The notes under the pieces: generated by a model
The model's database searches: none
Told to the model about the DNA's origin: nothing
What the model saw: the letters and a program-made list of their open reading frames with translations, nothing else
Position numbers and translations under genes: made by a program
DNA from: Echinicola arenosa
Lineage (GTDB): Bacteria > Bacteroidota > Bacteroidia > Cytophagales > Cyclobacteriaceae
Direction of reading: 5' to 3'
Assembly: GCF_014841125.1 (NCBI RefSeq)
Contig: NZ_JACYTQ010000003.1
Span: 124,001-188,000 of the forward strand
DNA: 64,000 nt
Part shown: in pieces, positions 17,239 through 26,354 of the stretch
How positions within the stretch are numbered: the first letter of the stretch is position 1
Layout: each line of letters starts with the position of its first letter

Positions 17239-17994
17239 TCAAGCAGGAATTTCATATCCATACTCCTTTAAGATTTCGTGAGCTTTTTTTTCAAATAGAA
17301 ACTCATAGAACTTACTGGCGTTTTCACTATTTCCTTCTTTCTGTTTGATCAGGATGACCCCCTGTTCAATTGATTGATATAAACTATCGGGAACCTTGAT
17401 CCAAGTTCCTTTACTTTTCATGGGAGGAGATTTCACTACTGACATTGCCGTAAACCCAAGCTCTGCGGCTCCCGAAAGGATAAATTGGTTGGTCTGGGAT
17501 ATGCTCTCTCCAAAGACCAACTTGTTTTCCAGGTCCTCATATACTCCCAAATGGTTAAGTGCTTGGATTGCGGCTTCTCCATAGGGAGCTGTTTTGGGAT
17601 TGGCGACAGCAATGTGAGAAACAGTGGACCAGGTGTAGTCGGTTAGATCTAGATAGTTTTTCTCCTTGATGGACCAAAGAACCAGCTTTCCCAGCGCATA
17701 GACCTGAGGTGGCCTTTCTGCTAAACCAGCATCAAAAATAGCTTTGGGATACTTCATATTGGCTGCCACAAAAATATCGTATGGTGCGCCTTCTTTAATC
17801 TGAGCTGTTAATTTTCCTGAAGAACTGGTAACCATTTCACATTCGATCCCAGTTTGCAGGGAAAAGTCCTCAATCAATGCTTTCATTGCAAATTGCATAT
17901 TGGCAGCAGTAGCAATGTTTAATGGCCTATTTTTGGGCGAATGGCATGAAAAGAGCAATAAGCATGTAGGTAATAGAAAAGCCAGCGTTTTCAT
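17239..17994 (-). CDS. modA: Molybdate ABC transporter substrate-binding lipoprotein ModA
   Basis: A 251-residue periplasmic binding protein with a lipoprotein signal (LLLFSC, Cys17) in place of a cleaved signal peptide, usual for Bacteroidota. The type II binding fold shows ModA signatures: N-terminal IATAANMQFAMKAL, VTSSSGKLTAQI (oxyanion-binding serines) and GAPYDIFVAAN. It overlaps the upstream deacylase stop by four bases. A 93-base gap separates it from the Mop gene, and a weak hairpin is possible there. Confidence 0.92.
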   Translation of the reverse strand: MKTLAFLLPTCLLLFSCHSPKNRPLNIATAANMQFAMKALIEDFSLQTGIECEMVTSSSGKLTAQIKEGAPYDIFVAANMKYPKAIFDAGLAERPPQVYALGKLVLWSIKEKNYLDLTDYTWSTVSHIAVANPKTAPYGEAAIQALNHLGVYEDLENKLVFGESISQTNQFILSGAAELGFTAMSVVKSPPMKSKGTWIKVPDSLYQSIEQGVILIKQKEGNSENASKFYEFLFEKKAHEILKEYGYEIPA

Positions 17995-19523
17995 TTTTTC
18001 TTTATGATTTGCCCATTACCTTCTGAAAATTCATTTCCTGATTTTGTTATTTCTCCATTGACGATCACAAGGTCAAAACCTTCAGCCAGCTGATCCGCTT
18101 TTTCATAAGTGGCCTTTGCTTTTACCTCACTAGGCTGAAAGACGAGAAGGTCTGCCATATAGCCCTCTTTGATCAAGCCTCTATCAGTAATTCCTAAGGT
18201 TTTGGCCGGCAATCCTGTCATTTTGTGGATAGCTTCTGACAATGATAATAAACTGTCTTTCATGACATAATTTTCTATGATTTTAGCAAAAGTTCCATAT
18301 CCTCGTGGATGGCTGGAGTTGGGACTTCCATCAGAGCACACATTGATCAATGGTGCTTTTAAGAATGTTTTCATCACTGTTTCATCCATAACAAAGTACG
18401 CTGCGCTTGTTCCAGAAGGGCCGATATCATCCACGAGCACCTTCTCAAAAGGCTTTTTGAGCATTACTGCAATCTCTGCTAAGTTCTTTCCGCTATATGG
18501 TCCAGACCCGATCAATGTTGCCTCTGGACCATTTCGTTTGTTGACACGGTCCCTTAAATAGTTTTCTAGTTCCGTTCTTCTATTTTTAACCACTTCTTCA
18601 TAATTGGCTGGTGCTTTGGCCCAATCAGGGAATAGGATCGAAATACCGGTATAACTGGCCTCATAGGGGTAGATGTCGGCAGTAATGGTTTTTCCCTTAG
18701 TTCTGCTGATTTCTAATTTTTCAAGAATTTCATTGGCGCGTTCTTCTCCTTTTGCATAGACGACTTTGATATGTGAAATGTGTACAGGGCAATAACTCCC
18801 TTGCAGTAACAATTCATCAATGGATCTTTCCATGGCATCATCATCTTCATTCCTCATATGGCTCATGATCATACCGCCGCTTTCTCCGACGATTTTTGCC
18901 AAACGGAGCAGTTCAAGACTGTCAGCAAGGTAGCCAGGATTGTATTCCAACCCTGTGCTTAAGCCAAAACAACCAGCATCCATTGCCATTTGAAGCAGGC
19001 TGTCCATTTTAGCCAAATCATCCTCTTTCGGAGTGGTTTGATACTTTACCCCTGAGAGCATTCTCAATGTCCCATGACCGACAAACATGCCTATATTAGG
19101 GCCTAGTTGTGACGCATCTACCTTGTCCATCCATTCGGAAATGTCTGCGGTACTCGGGCTTGATCCATCTTGTCCCAAGAAAATGGTCGTTACTCCCATA
19201 GCTAGGAAATTTCTAAAGTCAGGAGTTTCTATTGGACTGCCGTGCGCATGGGTGTCTATGAAACCCGGAGTCAGTATTTTTCCTTTTGCATTGATCAGTT
19301 CATCAGCCTGAAACTTTTTGCTTGTATCCTGTTCAATTTTTTGAATAAGTCCATTCCTCACCAAAATATTAGCATAGAAGGGCGGTGCTCCTGTTCCATC
19401 AAGTACTTGTGCACCTTTTATAAAAATGTCAAATTGTTCTGTAGAAGTATTTTCAGGTTTACTACAAGCCAAGCAGAAGGCCAAAATAATGGTAAGCGCT
19501 AAAGAAAGTAATTTATCGTTCAT
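17991..19523 (-). CDS. N-acyl-D-amino-acid deacylase family amidohydrolase (lipoprotein)
   Basis: A 510-residue amidohydrolase with a lipobox (FCLAC, Cys20). After a short beta domain, TPGFIDTHAHGSP provides the first metal ligands, followed by FLGQDGSSPS, a SHMRNEDD segment, HISHIKV and ADIYPYEAS, the order seen in D-aminoacylase/N-acyl-D-glutamate deacylase enzymes. It would release free D-amino acids from N-acylated forms at the cell envelope. It is the first gene of the operon and overlaps modA by four bases, an unexpected partner for a molybdate transporter; there is no sequence evidence of a functional link. Confidence 0.85.
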   Translation of the reverse strand: MNDKLLSLALTIILAFCLACSKPENTSTEQFDIFIKGAQVLDGTGAPPFYANILVRNGLIQKIEQDTSKKFQADELINAKGKILTPGFIDTHAHGSPIETPDFRNFLAMGVTTIFLGQDGSSPSTADISEWMDKVDASQLGPNIGMFVGHGTLRMLSGVKYQTTPKEDDLAKMDSLLQMAMDAGCFGLSTGLEYNPGYLADSLELLRLAKIVGESGGMIMSHMRNEDDDAMERSIDELLLQGSYCPVHISHIKVVYAKGEERANEILEKLEISRTKGKTITADIYPYEASYTGISILFPDWAKAPANYEEVVKNRRTELENYLRDRVNKRNGPEATLIGSGPYSGKNLAEIAVMLKKPFEKVLVDDIGPSGTSAAYFVMDETVMKTFLKAPLINVCSDGSPNSSHPRGYGTFAKIIENYVMKDSLLSLSEAIHKMTGLPAKTLGITDRGLIKEGYMADLLVFQPSEVKAKATYEKADQLAEGFDLVIVNGEITKSGNEFSEGNGQIIKKK

Positions 19524-19754
19524 GAGAGTGATTTTGCAAAATTCAATTTAATGAAAGTTCGGATGTAATATGGCTATCTGTGACTTTACTTTCTAAAGAT
19601 GTATCGTTTTAAAGTATAATGTTATGATTTTATAAAAAGTACCTGACTTAGTCAAATCAATAGAAATCATACCTTTTATGGAGTTTTAAAAGGAATTTAT
19701 TGTGATATATGGTATAATTGGCAAAATTAAAATTTTAAGATAAACTCAATTAGA

Positions 19755-20876
19755 ATGAACGTTTTTAAAGGATTCAAAGTCACCTTGATAGCGGTGGCTT
19801 TGGGGTTTACTTGTCTTCAATCATTTTCCCAAACCATTGACCCCGCAGTGGTAAAGAAAGAGATGAAACGGGTCGCTGACTGGCAAATTAAGTTCTACAA
19901 TGGAGGGTCACCTGGTTATGAGAAAGCCCATCACCCATTGGACTGGACCAATGGTGCCCTGTACGTAGGAATGGTCAAGTGGGCAGCCATGTCAGGTGAT
20001 GATAGTTATTATGAATGGTTGAAGAAAATCGGTGAGGATGCTGAATGGAAACTGCACAGAAGAAAGTATCATGCGGATGATCATACGGTGGGGCAGCTTT
20101 ATGCAGATCTCTATAAAAAGTATGAGGATGAATCCATGCTCAAACCTACCAAGGATCAATTTAACTTTATACTTTATCACCCAGCTGTCAGTTCTTTAGA
20201 ATGGAGAACTCCTTATCATCAGGACAGGTGGAACTGGTGCGATGCCTTGTTTATGTCTCCACCTGTTTGGGCAAAATTGTATAATATTACCGGAGAGCAA
20301 AAATACCTGGACTTTATGCTTTCTGAGTTTAAAGCCACCACTGATTTTCTTTTTGATGAAAAGGAGGACTTATATTATAGAGACCAAAGCTATATGGGGA
20401 AACTGGATAATGGCACCAAGATTTTTTGGGCGCGCGGCAATGGTTGGGTGTTTGCTGGCTTGGTCAATATCATGAATGAACTGGACCCGCAGTCGAAAGA
20501 ATACAAATATTTTCTAAAGATTTATAAGAAGATGGCCAAGCGGTTGTTGGAATTACAGACTCCCGAAGGGCATTGGGCCATGAGTCTTTTGGGGCAAGAA
20601 TTTTATCCAACACCAGAAACAAGTGGTTCTTCTTTCTTTACTTATGGCTTGGCTTGGGGAATTAACCAAGGGATTTTGGAAGCTGATAAATATGAACCAG
20701 CGGTGAGAAAAGGATGGATGGCCATGGTCAGCCACATTACACCGGAAGGAATGCTTGGCTATGTCCAACCTATTGGTGCCGCTCCTGGTAAAGCGTTTCC
20801 TGATAAAACTGAAGTATACGGAACAGGTGCTTTTTTGAGTGCTGGTTCTGAAGTGTTCAAGCTATACAGTAAATAG
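19755..20876 (+). CDS. Unsaturated uronyl hydrolase, glycoside hydrolase family 88/105 type
   Basis: A signal peptide ending near SFSQ precedes an alpha/alpha-barrel of about 350 residues. Characteristic GH105 (YteR-like) segments are HADDHTVGQLYADLY, WCDALFMSPPVWAKL (with the proposed catalytic Asp) and FWARGNGWVFAGL. These enzymes remove 4,5-unsaturated uronic acids from oligosaccharides produced by polysaccharide lyases, for example from rhamnogalacturonan or ulvan. No lyase is nearby. It is monocistronic, ends before a double hairpin terminator region, and converges with the M16 peptidase gene. Confidence 0.88.
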   Translation: MNVFKGFKVTLIAVALGFTCLQSFSQTIDPAVVKKEMKRVADWQIKFYNGGSPGYEKAHHPLDWTNGALYVGMVKWAAMSGDDSYYEWLKKIGEDAEWKLHRRKYHADDHTVGQLYADLYKKYEDESMLKPTKDQFNFILYHPAVSSLEWRTPYHQDRWNWCDALFMSPPVWAKLYNITGEQKYLDFMLSEFKATTDFLFDEKEDLYYRDQSYMGKLDNGTKIFWARGNGWVFAGLVNIMNELDPQSKEYKYFLKIYKKMAKRLLELQTPEGHWAMSLLGQEFYPTPETSGSSFFTYGLAWGINQGILEADKYEPAVRKGWMAMVSHITPEGMLGYVQPIGAAPGKAFPDKTEVYGTGAFLSAGSEVFKLYSK

Positions 20877-20890
20877 TTATAAAAATTATA

Positions 20891-20962
20891 AAGGTCCAGG
20901 TAGATAATTCAACTTGGACCTTTATTCAAAAAAAATCCCAGAAAACCTGGGATCCTTTTTTT
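20891..20962. terminator. Double hairpin terminator between convergent genes
   Basis: Two stem-loops lie between the convergent GH105 and M16 genes. The first pairs AAGGTCCA (20891-20898) with TGGACCTT (20915-20922). The second pairs ATCCCAG (20935-20941) with CTGGGAT (20947-20953) and is followed by a T-run at 20956-20962; an A-run before it gives a T-run on the other strand. It should terminate transcription in both directions. Confidence 0.8.
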
Positions 20963-20979
20963 CTAAACCAAAATTAAAA

Positions 20980-23808
20980 TCATCTCGCTTGCATATGGTG
21001 ATGAGCTTCTTCTACTTGAGGAGCTCTTTGTATGATCACTATATCTCTAAGCTTTGCAGCATCAAAGAATTTTTTAGCAAACTCCTGAACGCCTTCAACA
21101 GTCACTTCATTTAATGCTTTATCCATTTCCTCAGTTGATGTCAAATCCAGGCCACGTTGCTCGTAGCTGATCAAAATGTTCATCCAGTAAGGAACACCTT
21201 TGTGCTTTTGAGATTGCTCTTGAGCTCTTTTCATGAGATTAACTGCTTCATTTAATTCAAATGAATAAATGCCTTCTTTCTTCACATTTTCAATTTCTTG
21301 ATAAATAAGTGGTTTCAATTCGTCCACTCTATCGGCATCTGTCTGGAAATTGATGGATACCTGTTGCTTGTTCTTAGGATATGAAGAGGTGATAGGTTTT
21401 ACTTTTACTCCATAAGTTCCGCCATACTCCTCACGAACAGTTTTGAAATAACGATTTCTCAAGGTGTAGATCAAAGTATTCAATTGAACGGTTTCTTTTT
21501 CTGATAGATCAAAGTCGTTCAAGTAGCTGATATCAATAATTCCACGGCTTTCAGGCATTTTTACTTCAAACTGCTTTTTGATCACCTTGTCAGGAACAGA
21601 AAAGTCATATTCTTTAAATTCATCAGCTTCCTTGTTTGGGTCAGAAGGAAGAGTGGCGATGTACTTTTGGACCAATCCTTTGGCCATTTCTTTGTCCAAA
21701 TCTCCAACCAGATAATAAGTGAAATCACCTGCATCCCCAAAGGCCTTAGTGAAAATTTCCTTCATGGTTTCAAAATCCATGGCTTCAAAATATTCATCTC
21801 CTAATTTCCAGGTCCTGTCATTTGGCTTTGACGTCACTTCAGTAATGGCCTCAGTGATCGCGTCCATTGGATTGGACTGCTGGTTGAACTTGTATTGGAG
21901 TTTTTGCTTGTAGGCATTGAAATCCTCTTCATTAAACCTAGGATGGGTCAGGAACAAATGTACAAACTGGAATAATACATCTGCGTCTTCTTCATTGGCA
22001 CCACCTTTTAAGCCTTCTGTCAGTTCATCAAAGGTCAAACTGATCCTGATCTTCTTATCTGTAATGTAGGCCATCATGGTGTTTCTATCGTATTTATAGA
22101 GACCTGATTTTGTGGCCATTTTGATCAATGCATTTGCAGAAGGAATCTCCTTTGATTTCAGTACAGATTTACCACCATTGCTTTGGGAATACAAATCAAA
22201 ATCACCTTTGCCTTCTTCTGAATATTTATAGATGACCCTCACGCCATTGGAAAGTGTCCAAGCTTCCGCATCAAATTGCTCTAGCTTTTCAATTTTGTCA
22301 ATAGAACCTTCCGCTAATTCAAAGTCAACCAATTGGTCAATTTGCTCGATTTCTTGCTTTTCGTTAAGGTCAGCATTTTCGACTTTTTGCATGGTAGCAA
22401 GCACCTCATTTTCAGAAAGGATATTTTCCTCTTTCTCATTGGCATTGATTTCGATCAATAGGTCCTTTCTGAAATCAATATTCTTTGCCCATTCATTAAT
22501 TTCTTCCGCTTCTATTTCTAGGGTAACTTCCATGATGTTGTCAATACCATCTTCAATATCACTTATGGGCACTTGATTGAAGAAGTTGGCCTTGAATTTA
22601 TTCACATAAATGGAATTGCTGAAATTATCGGTATTGCTACTGGCAGCTTCCAGCTTTTCAAACATCTTTTCTTTTTGCTTTTCGACCTCTTCTTCGGTAA
22701 AACCAAACCTTTTGATTTGCTCAAAAATGGTCAATACCTGCTCCAAGGCTTCTTTGTCTTTTCCTGGGAAAGGGGTGACCGAAATGGAATGGGCATAGAA
22801 ATCACCTAGTAATTTAGTGGTCCCCATGTCTGCGGTAAAGAATTTTTCCTGATCAGCATTGACAAATTCTACCAATCTGTCATAGGCCAACTCGCTGAAA
22901 TATTCGATTAACTTTTGTTCTTTTCTTACTTCATTATAGTCATCAAACTGAGACTGCTCAAACCTTGAAAAAAGCTTGATCGTGTTCCTGTTGATTTCTT
23001 TGTCTTTGAAGACCACATAAAAAGGCTCTTCATTAGCAACCATGTGGATTTTTTCTGGCAGTGCAGGAGCATTTGGGTTTACTTCTAAGTCACCAAAGAC
23101 TGCCTTTACCTTCTTCTCAATATCTTCCACGTCGATGTCTCCTACGATAATTACCCCTTGCATGTCAGCTCGGTACCACTTATCGTAAAAAGACCTTAAT
23201 GTCTTAGGCTTGAAATTATTGATGATATCCATATCGCCGATTACATCGCGCTCTGCATATTTGGTATTGTAAAAAACGTAAGGAGCTACTACTTCTTGAC
23301 GTCTCTTTCCAACATTGAGTCTAGATCTCCACTCTTCTTGGATTACACCTCTTTCCTTATCGATTTCTTCTTTGGTCAACAATAGATCGCCACACCAGTC
23401 TCTTAGCAAGTAAATACAAGTATCTACCAAAGCTTGGTTGTCTGTGTCTACATTGTCAATATTATAAACGGTCTCATCATAGGCCGTGTAAGCATTGTAT
23501 TTTCTTACCCCTTGGCTTTTGAGGTATTTGTCCACACCATTGGGAAAGTGTTTGCTCCCATTGAATGCCATGTGCTCAAGGAAGTGGGCCAAGCCGTTTT
23601 GATCATCATCTTCCAAAATGGCACCAGCTTTCTGGACTAAATAAAAGCTGGCTTCATCATCTTGAAGGTGGGACTTCATAATATAATAGGTCAGCCCATT
23701 GTCTAATTGGCCTTTTACAAGTCCGTCAATGTGCTCACCATCCTGGGCAAATAAGATATTGGTCAAGAAGCAGCCAAGTATGCTCAGGTAAAATGCGGTT
23801 GTTTTCAT
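20980..23808 (-). CDS. M16-family zinc metallopeptidase (insulinase-like)
   Basis: A full-length 942-residue M16 peptidase with a signal peptide ending near NILFAQ. The inverted zinc motif HFLEH is at residues 75-79 (GLAHFLEHMAFNGSKHFPNG), with the distal Glu expected in the downstream acidic segment (EEIDKERGVIQEEWRSR). The inactive second half, with R/Y-type residues (VREEYGGTYGVKV), is present in the same chain, so it forms the closed chamber typical of the family. It degrades oligopeptides in the periplasm. It is separated from the thioredoxin gene by 113 bases containing a stem-loop, so it may be the last gene of the SusCD operon or transcribed separately. Confidence 0.88.
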   Translation of the reverse strand: MKTTAFYLSILGCFLTNILFAQDGEHIDGLVKGQLDNGLTYYIMKSHLQDDEASFYLVQKAGAILEDDDQNGLAHFLEHMAFNGSKHFPNGVDKYLKSQGVRKYNAYTAYDETVYNIDNVDTDNQALVDTCIYLLRDWCGDLLLTKEEIDKERGVIQEEWRSRLNVGKRRQEVVAPYVFYNTKYAERDVIGDMDIINNFKPKTLRSFYDKWYRADMQGVIIVGDIDVEDIEKKVKAVFGDLEVNPNAPALPEKIHMVANEEPFYVVFKDKEINRNTIKLFSRFEQSQFDDYNEVRKEQKLIEYFSELAYDRLVEFVNADQEKFFTADMGTTKLLGDFYAHSISVTPFPGKDKEALEQVLTIFEQIKRFGFTEEEVEKQKEKMFEKLEAASSNTDNFSNSIYVNKFKANFFNQVPISDIEDGIDNIMEVTLEIEAEEINEWAKNIDFRKDLLIEINANEKEENILSENEVLATMQKVENADLNEKQEIEQIDQLVDFELAEGSIDKIEKLEQFDAEAWTLSNGVRVIYKYSEEGKGDFDLYSQSNGGKSVLKSKEIPSANALIKMATKSGLYKYDRNTMMAYITDKKIRISLTFDELTEGLKGGANEEDADVLFQFVHLFLTHPRFNEEDFNAYKQKLQYKFNQQSNPMDAITEAITEVTSKPNDRTWKLGDEYFEAMDFETMKEIFTKAFGDAGDFTYYLVGDLDKEMAKGLVQKYIATLPSDPNKEADEFKEYDFSVPDKVIKKQFEVKMPESRGIIDISYLNDFDLSEKETVQLNTLIYTLRNRYFKTVREEYGGTYGVKVKPITSSYPKNKQQVSINFQTDADRVDELKPLIYQEIENVKKEGIYSFELNEAVNLMKRAQEQSQKHKGVPYWMNILISYEQRGLDLTSTEEMDKALNEVTVEGVQEFAKKFFDAAKLRDIVIIQRAPQVEEAHHHMQAR

Positions 23809-23870
23809 ACTGTTTGTTTTTTAGCATTTCATGGGTATGAAAGCTTATTTAGGATAATGAACAAATAGAT

Positions 23871-23899
23871 AAACAGGAAGAGGCATTCTCTCCCTGTTT
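23871..23899. other. Stem-loop between thioredoxin-like gene and M16 gene
   Basis: A 12-bp stem pairs AAACAGGAAGAG (23871-23882) with CTCTCCCTGTTT (23888-23899), with one mismatch that becomes a G-U wobble in minus-strand RNA and a 5-base loop. No T-run follows on either strand, so it is more likely an RNA-processing or stability element than a terminator. It sits in the 113-base gap upstream of the M16 gene. Confidence 0.5.
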
Positions 23900-23921
23900 C
23901 AATAATTTATTCCAGTAAATG

Positions 23922-25229
23922 CTATTCTAGATTAAGCATTTCAATCTTTCTTTTCAGCTGTAGCTGAAGGTACATTTGTGAACGGCTTTCTTCCATCTGA
24001 AGGGTCTCTGCATAAGCTCGATTATAAGCTTGCTCAGCTTCCTTTAAAAGTCCCATGTGTTTGTTCACGTCTCCTAAAAGCGCGATAATGTTGATTCGCT
24101 GCATCAAAGGGATCTTGTCTCCAGCAAGTGAGGCAATTATCCATTCTTTAGCCGCTGCATTGTTCTTTTCAGAAACATCATTTCCCATTGCATAATACAT
24201 GGCTTGGGCAGCTGAAGCTTTGGAAAGGGAAGTTACTTTGTCACCGTCTGCTTCAAAATATTCATTTTTCAGTTGAATGTATTTATCGGCGTCCTTTTCT
24301 TCATATAGCGCGTATAGCGCATCACAGTCTAATTTTGCAATTTCATATTGACTGATATTATGCCCTTCTTCTGCTATATCATAAGCTGGCTTCATATCAC
24401 CTTTGATTCTTTCCAGAATTTCCATGTATTTCTTGTCGCCCTTTTTAGCAAGGTCTTGGGCCATAGTAGTATTGTTACGAATCACATAGAAGGCAGGCGC
24501 ATTGCCTACGTTTTCGATGTATTTGTCCATATTGGCTACCATAAACTCAATGACCTCATCATGCTCTCCTTTTGGCTCATAAAACCTGTTCACCAGTCTG
24601 TAATCATCAGCATTGATGAAAGCATCTCCCATGGCCATCTTTTTCTCAATATATTCTTCGAAGATATTTTCGATACGGATGATCCATTTTTTCTTGTCCA
24701 TGCCTGTTTGGAAAGACACAAAGGAAGGAGCAGCTTTAAGTAGTTCTTGCATTACTTCGAAGTTATTTTTATCCTTCTTATAGGCAGTATACATTTCTTC
24801 AAAGCTTTTTAGATCACCTGTTACGGTTTTTCCAAGCTTAAGCATTTCCTCGATGTTCATGGAACCACTGATTCTTGAAATCACTTCACCTTCACCATCA
24901 ACAAACATCAATGTAGGCATAGAGGTAATATCAAGTTCTTTGACCAACTCTTCATTGATCTCGTGCTCTGTGTTAAGTTTCACAGAGACGAAATTTTCAT
25001 TGAAATAGGTTCCTAATTCCTGATCAACAAATACTTGCTTGTCCATCATTTTACAAGGCCCACACCAATCTGCATAGAAATCTATAAACAAGGGAACACC
25101 TCTTTCATTGGCCTCAGCCAAAGCTTCAGTATAGGTTCCTTTGTTAAATTCGATTCCTTGTGCATTTACTGTTGTCGCAGCTGCGATAACAAATGAAAGG
25201 GTGAGCAGTAAGTTTTGCTTAATGTTCAT
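23922..25229 (-). CDS. Exported thioredoxin-fold protein with C-terminal helical repeat region
   Basis: A signal peptide ending near TVNAQ leads into a thioredoxin domain with the redox motif WCGPC at residues 55-59 and the cis-proline segment SMPTLMFVDG. From residue about 150 to the end, the protein is helical and resembles TPR-like arrays (for example LKEAEQAYNRAYAETLQM near the C-terminus). Such proteins act as periplasmic thiol-disulfide reductases or isomerases. It lies 14 bases after a small lipoprotein gene in the SusCD operon, so it probably supports folding or reduction of disulfide-rich substrates imported there. Confidence 0.8.
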   Translation of the reverse strand: MNIKQNLLLTLSFVIAAATTVNAQGIEFNKGTYTEALAEANERGVPLFIDFYADWCGPCKMMDKQVFVDQELGTYFNENFVSVKLNTEHEINEELVKELDITSMPTLMFVDGEGEVISRISGSMNIEEMLKLGKTVTGDLKSFEEMYTAYKKDKNNFEVMQELLKAAPSFVSFQTGMDKKKWIIRIENIFEEYIEKKMAMGDAFINADDYRLVNRFYEPKGEHDEVIEFMVANMDKYIENVGNAPAFYVIRNNTTMAQDLAKKGDKKYMEILERIKGDMKPAYDIAEEGHNISQYEIAKLDCDALYALYEEKDADKYIQLKNEYFEADGDKVTSLSKASAAQAMYYAMGNDVSEKNNAAAKEWIIASLAGDKIPLMQRINIIALLGDVNKHMGLLKEAEQAYNRAYAETLQMEESRSQMYLQLQLKRKIEMLNLE

Positions 25230-25243
25230 AAGGGGTATGATTT

Positions 25244-25681
25244 TTATTCTACGATGATGGTCATCGCATCTTCAATTACATGATAATAATCTCCTGAATT
25301 TTGCACACCAAGACTGATGGTGTAAGAACCTGGCTCTGTATCCGTATTGATAGGGTAATAAATTCTTCCAAGTCCTTGAACGTATACATTATTAAAGAAA
25401 TATTCTATAGCAGCTTCATCCACATCATCGGATTTTACATCCACAATGCTGAATACCAAAGGGTTCGTACCTATGACACCACTGATTTTAGTGCTAACCC
25501 ATGGAGCTTGATTTTGAATTCTTATCGCGTCAACCATTGGATCCAATTCTTTTCTGATGGTCATGGTATTGGGAAGGTATTCGGCATTTTCAGTATCCAA
25601 ATAGCCAACCAGGTTATCGCTGCATCCTGAGTTCATGAAGCCGAAAAAGGCCACTAAAGCATATATAATTAGTTTTTTCAT
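25244..25681 (-). CDS. Small lipoprotein of unknown function in SusCD operon
   Basis: About 145 residues starting at the ATG at 25681 (MKKLIIYALVAFFGFMNSGC), whose lipobox gives a lipidated surface or periplasmic protein. A longer frame opens at 25714 but would bury the signal peptide. The rest is beta-rich and may be a single Ig-like or DUF1735-type domain; I do not recognise it firmly. It follows the FAS1 lipoprotein by 38 bases. A substrate-binding accessory of the SusC/SusD pair is likely from position. Confidence 0.55.
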   Translation of the reverse strand: MKKLIIYALVAFFGFMNSGCSDNLVGYLDTENAEYLPNTMTIRKELDPMVDAIRIQNQAPWVSTKISGVIGTNPLVFSIVDVKSDDVDEAAIEYFFNNVYVQGLGRIYYPINTDTEPGSYTISLGVQNSGDYYHVIEDAMTIIVE

Positions 25682-25719
25682 TTGATAATCAGTTTTGAAT
25701 TGACTTGCTTCCAAGTTGT

Positions 25720-26322
25720 TTATTGTAATCGGTCAATGATATAATCATAATGCATCGCATGAACGATACCATTGGCAGGATGGATATCAGCGGAGGCTAC
25801 TTGAGCATCTCTTACTGTAAAACCATCAGCAGAATTAAACTTTACTAAGACAGGTCCCACACCATAAGTTGGGTCTAATTCCTCCTCAGCAAAAAGTCGG
25901 ATTTCAGCACCTCCTACAGAGGTGATCAGTACGCCACCATCCTGTCTTGCAGGAATATTATCTCTCATGTACAGGTCAGTAAAGACATGTCTCAAAAGGA
26001 TTTCACGGCAAACTTCAGGGTCAGCTTCAGCCACAACCGTTAGGTTTTGCTCATAAAGCCACTTTCTGATAGAGTGGGAGGTAAGTCCCATAAACATGAT
26101 CTCAGGATAGTTAGCATCCTCACCATTGAACAATGGAACCAGGTCAGCATGATTGATCATCTCAACTGTAAGCGCCCAGTTATAATTGTCTGATTGCAGG
26201 TATTCATATATGGTTTTGTCAGGAATATTACCATCAGCAATTCCACTATCAATCAGGTTGTTTTCAGTACAGCTCCAAAGCAGGGAAACCGTAAGCAAAA
26301 GTAGTGATGTGATTTTTTTCAT
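25720..26322 (-). CDS. Fasciclin (FAS1) domain lipoprotein
   Basis: A 200-residue lipoprotein (LLWSC, Cys18) with a single FAS1 domain. The C-terminal hallmark, VASADIHPANGIVHAMHYDY, matches the conserved FAS1 H2 motif (D-I-x-A-x-N-G-x-v-H), and LTSHSIRKWLYEQN and ILLRHVFTDLYM match the central helices. FAS1 domains mediate adhesion or binding to proteins and glycans. It is encoded 32 bases after SusD and so is probably an outer-membrane accessory binding protein of the uptake complex. Confidence 0.82.
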   Translation of the reverse strand: MKKITSLLLLTVSLLWSCTENNLIDSGIADGNIPDKTIYEYLQSDNYNWALTVEMINHADLVPLFNGEDANYPEIMFMGLTSHSIRKWLYEQNLTVVAEADPEVCREILLRHVFTDLYMRDNIPARQDGGVLITSVGGAEIRLFAEEELDPTYGVGPVLVKFNSADGFTVRDAQVASADIHPANGIVHAMHYDYIIDRLQ

Positions 26323-26354
26323 TTTAAAGTATTTTTTATCTCTTGAAAAGGTTC

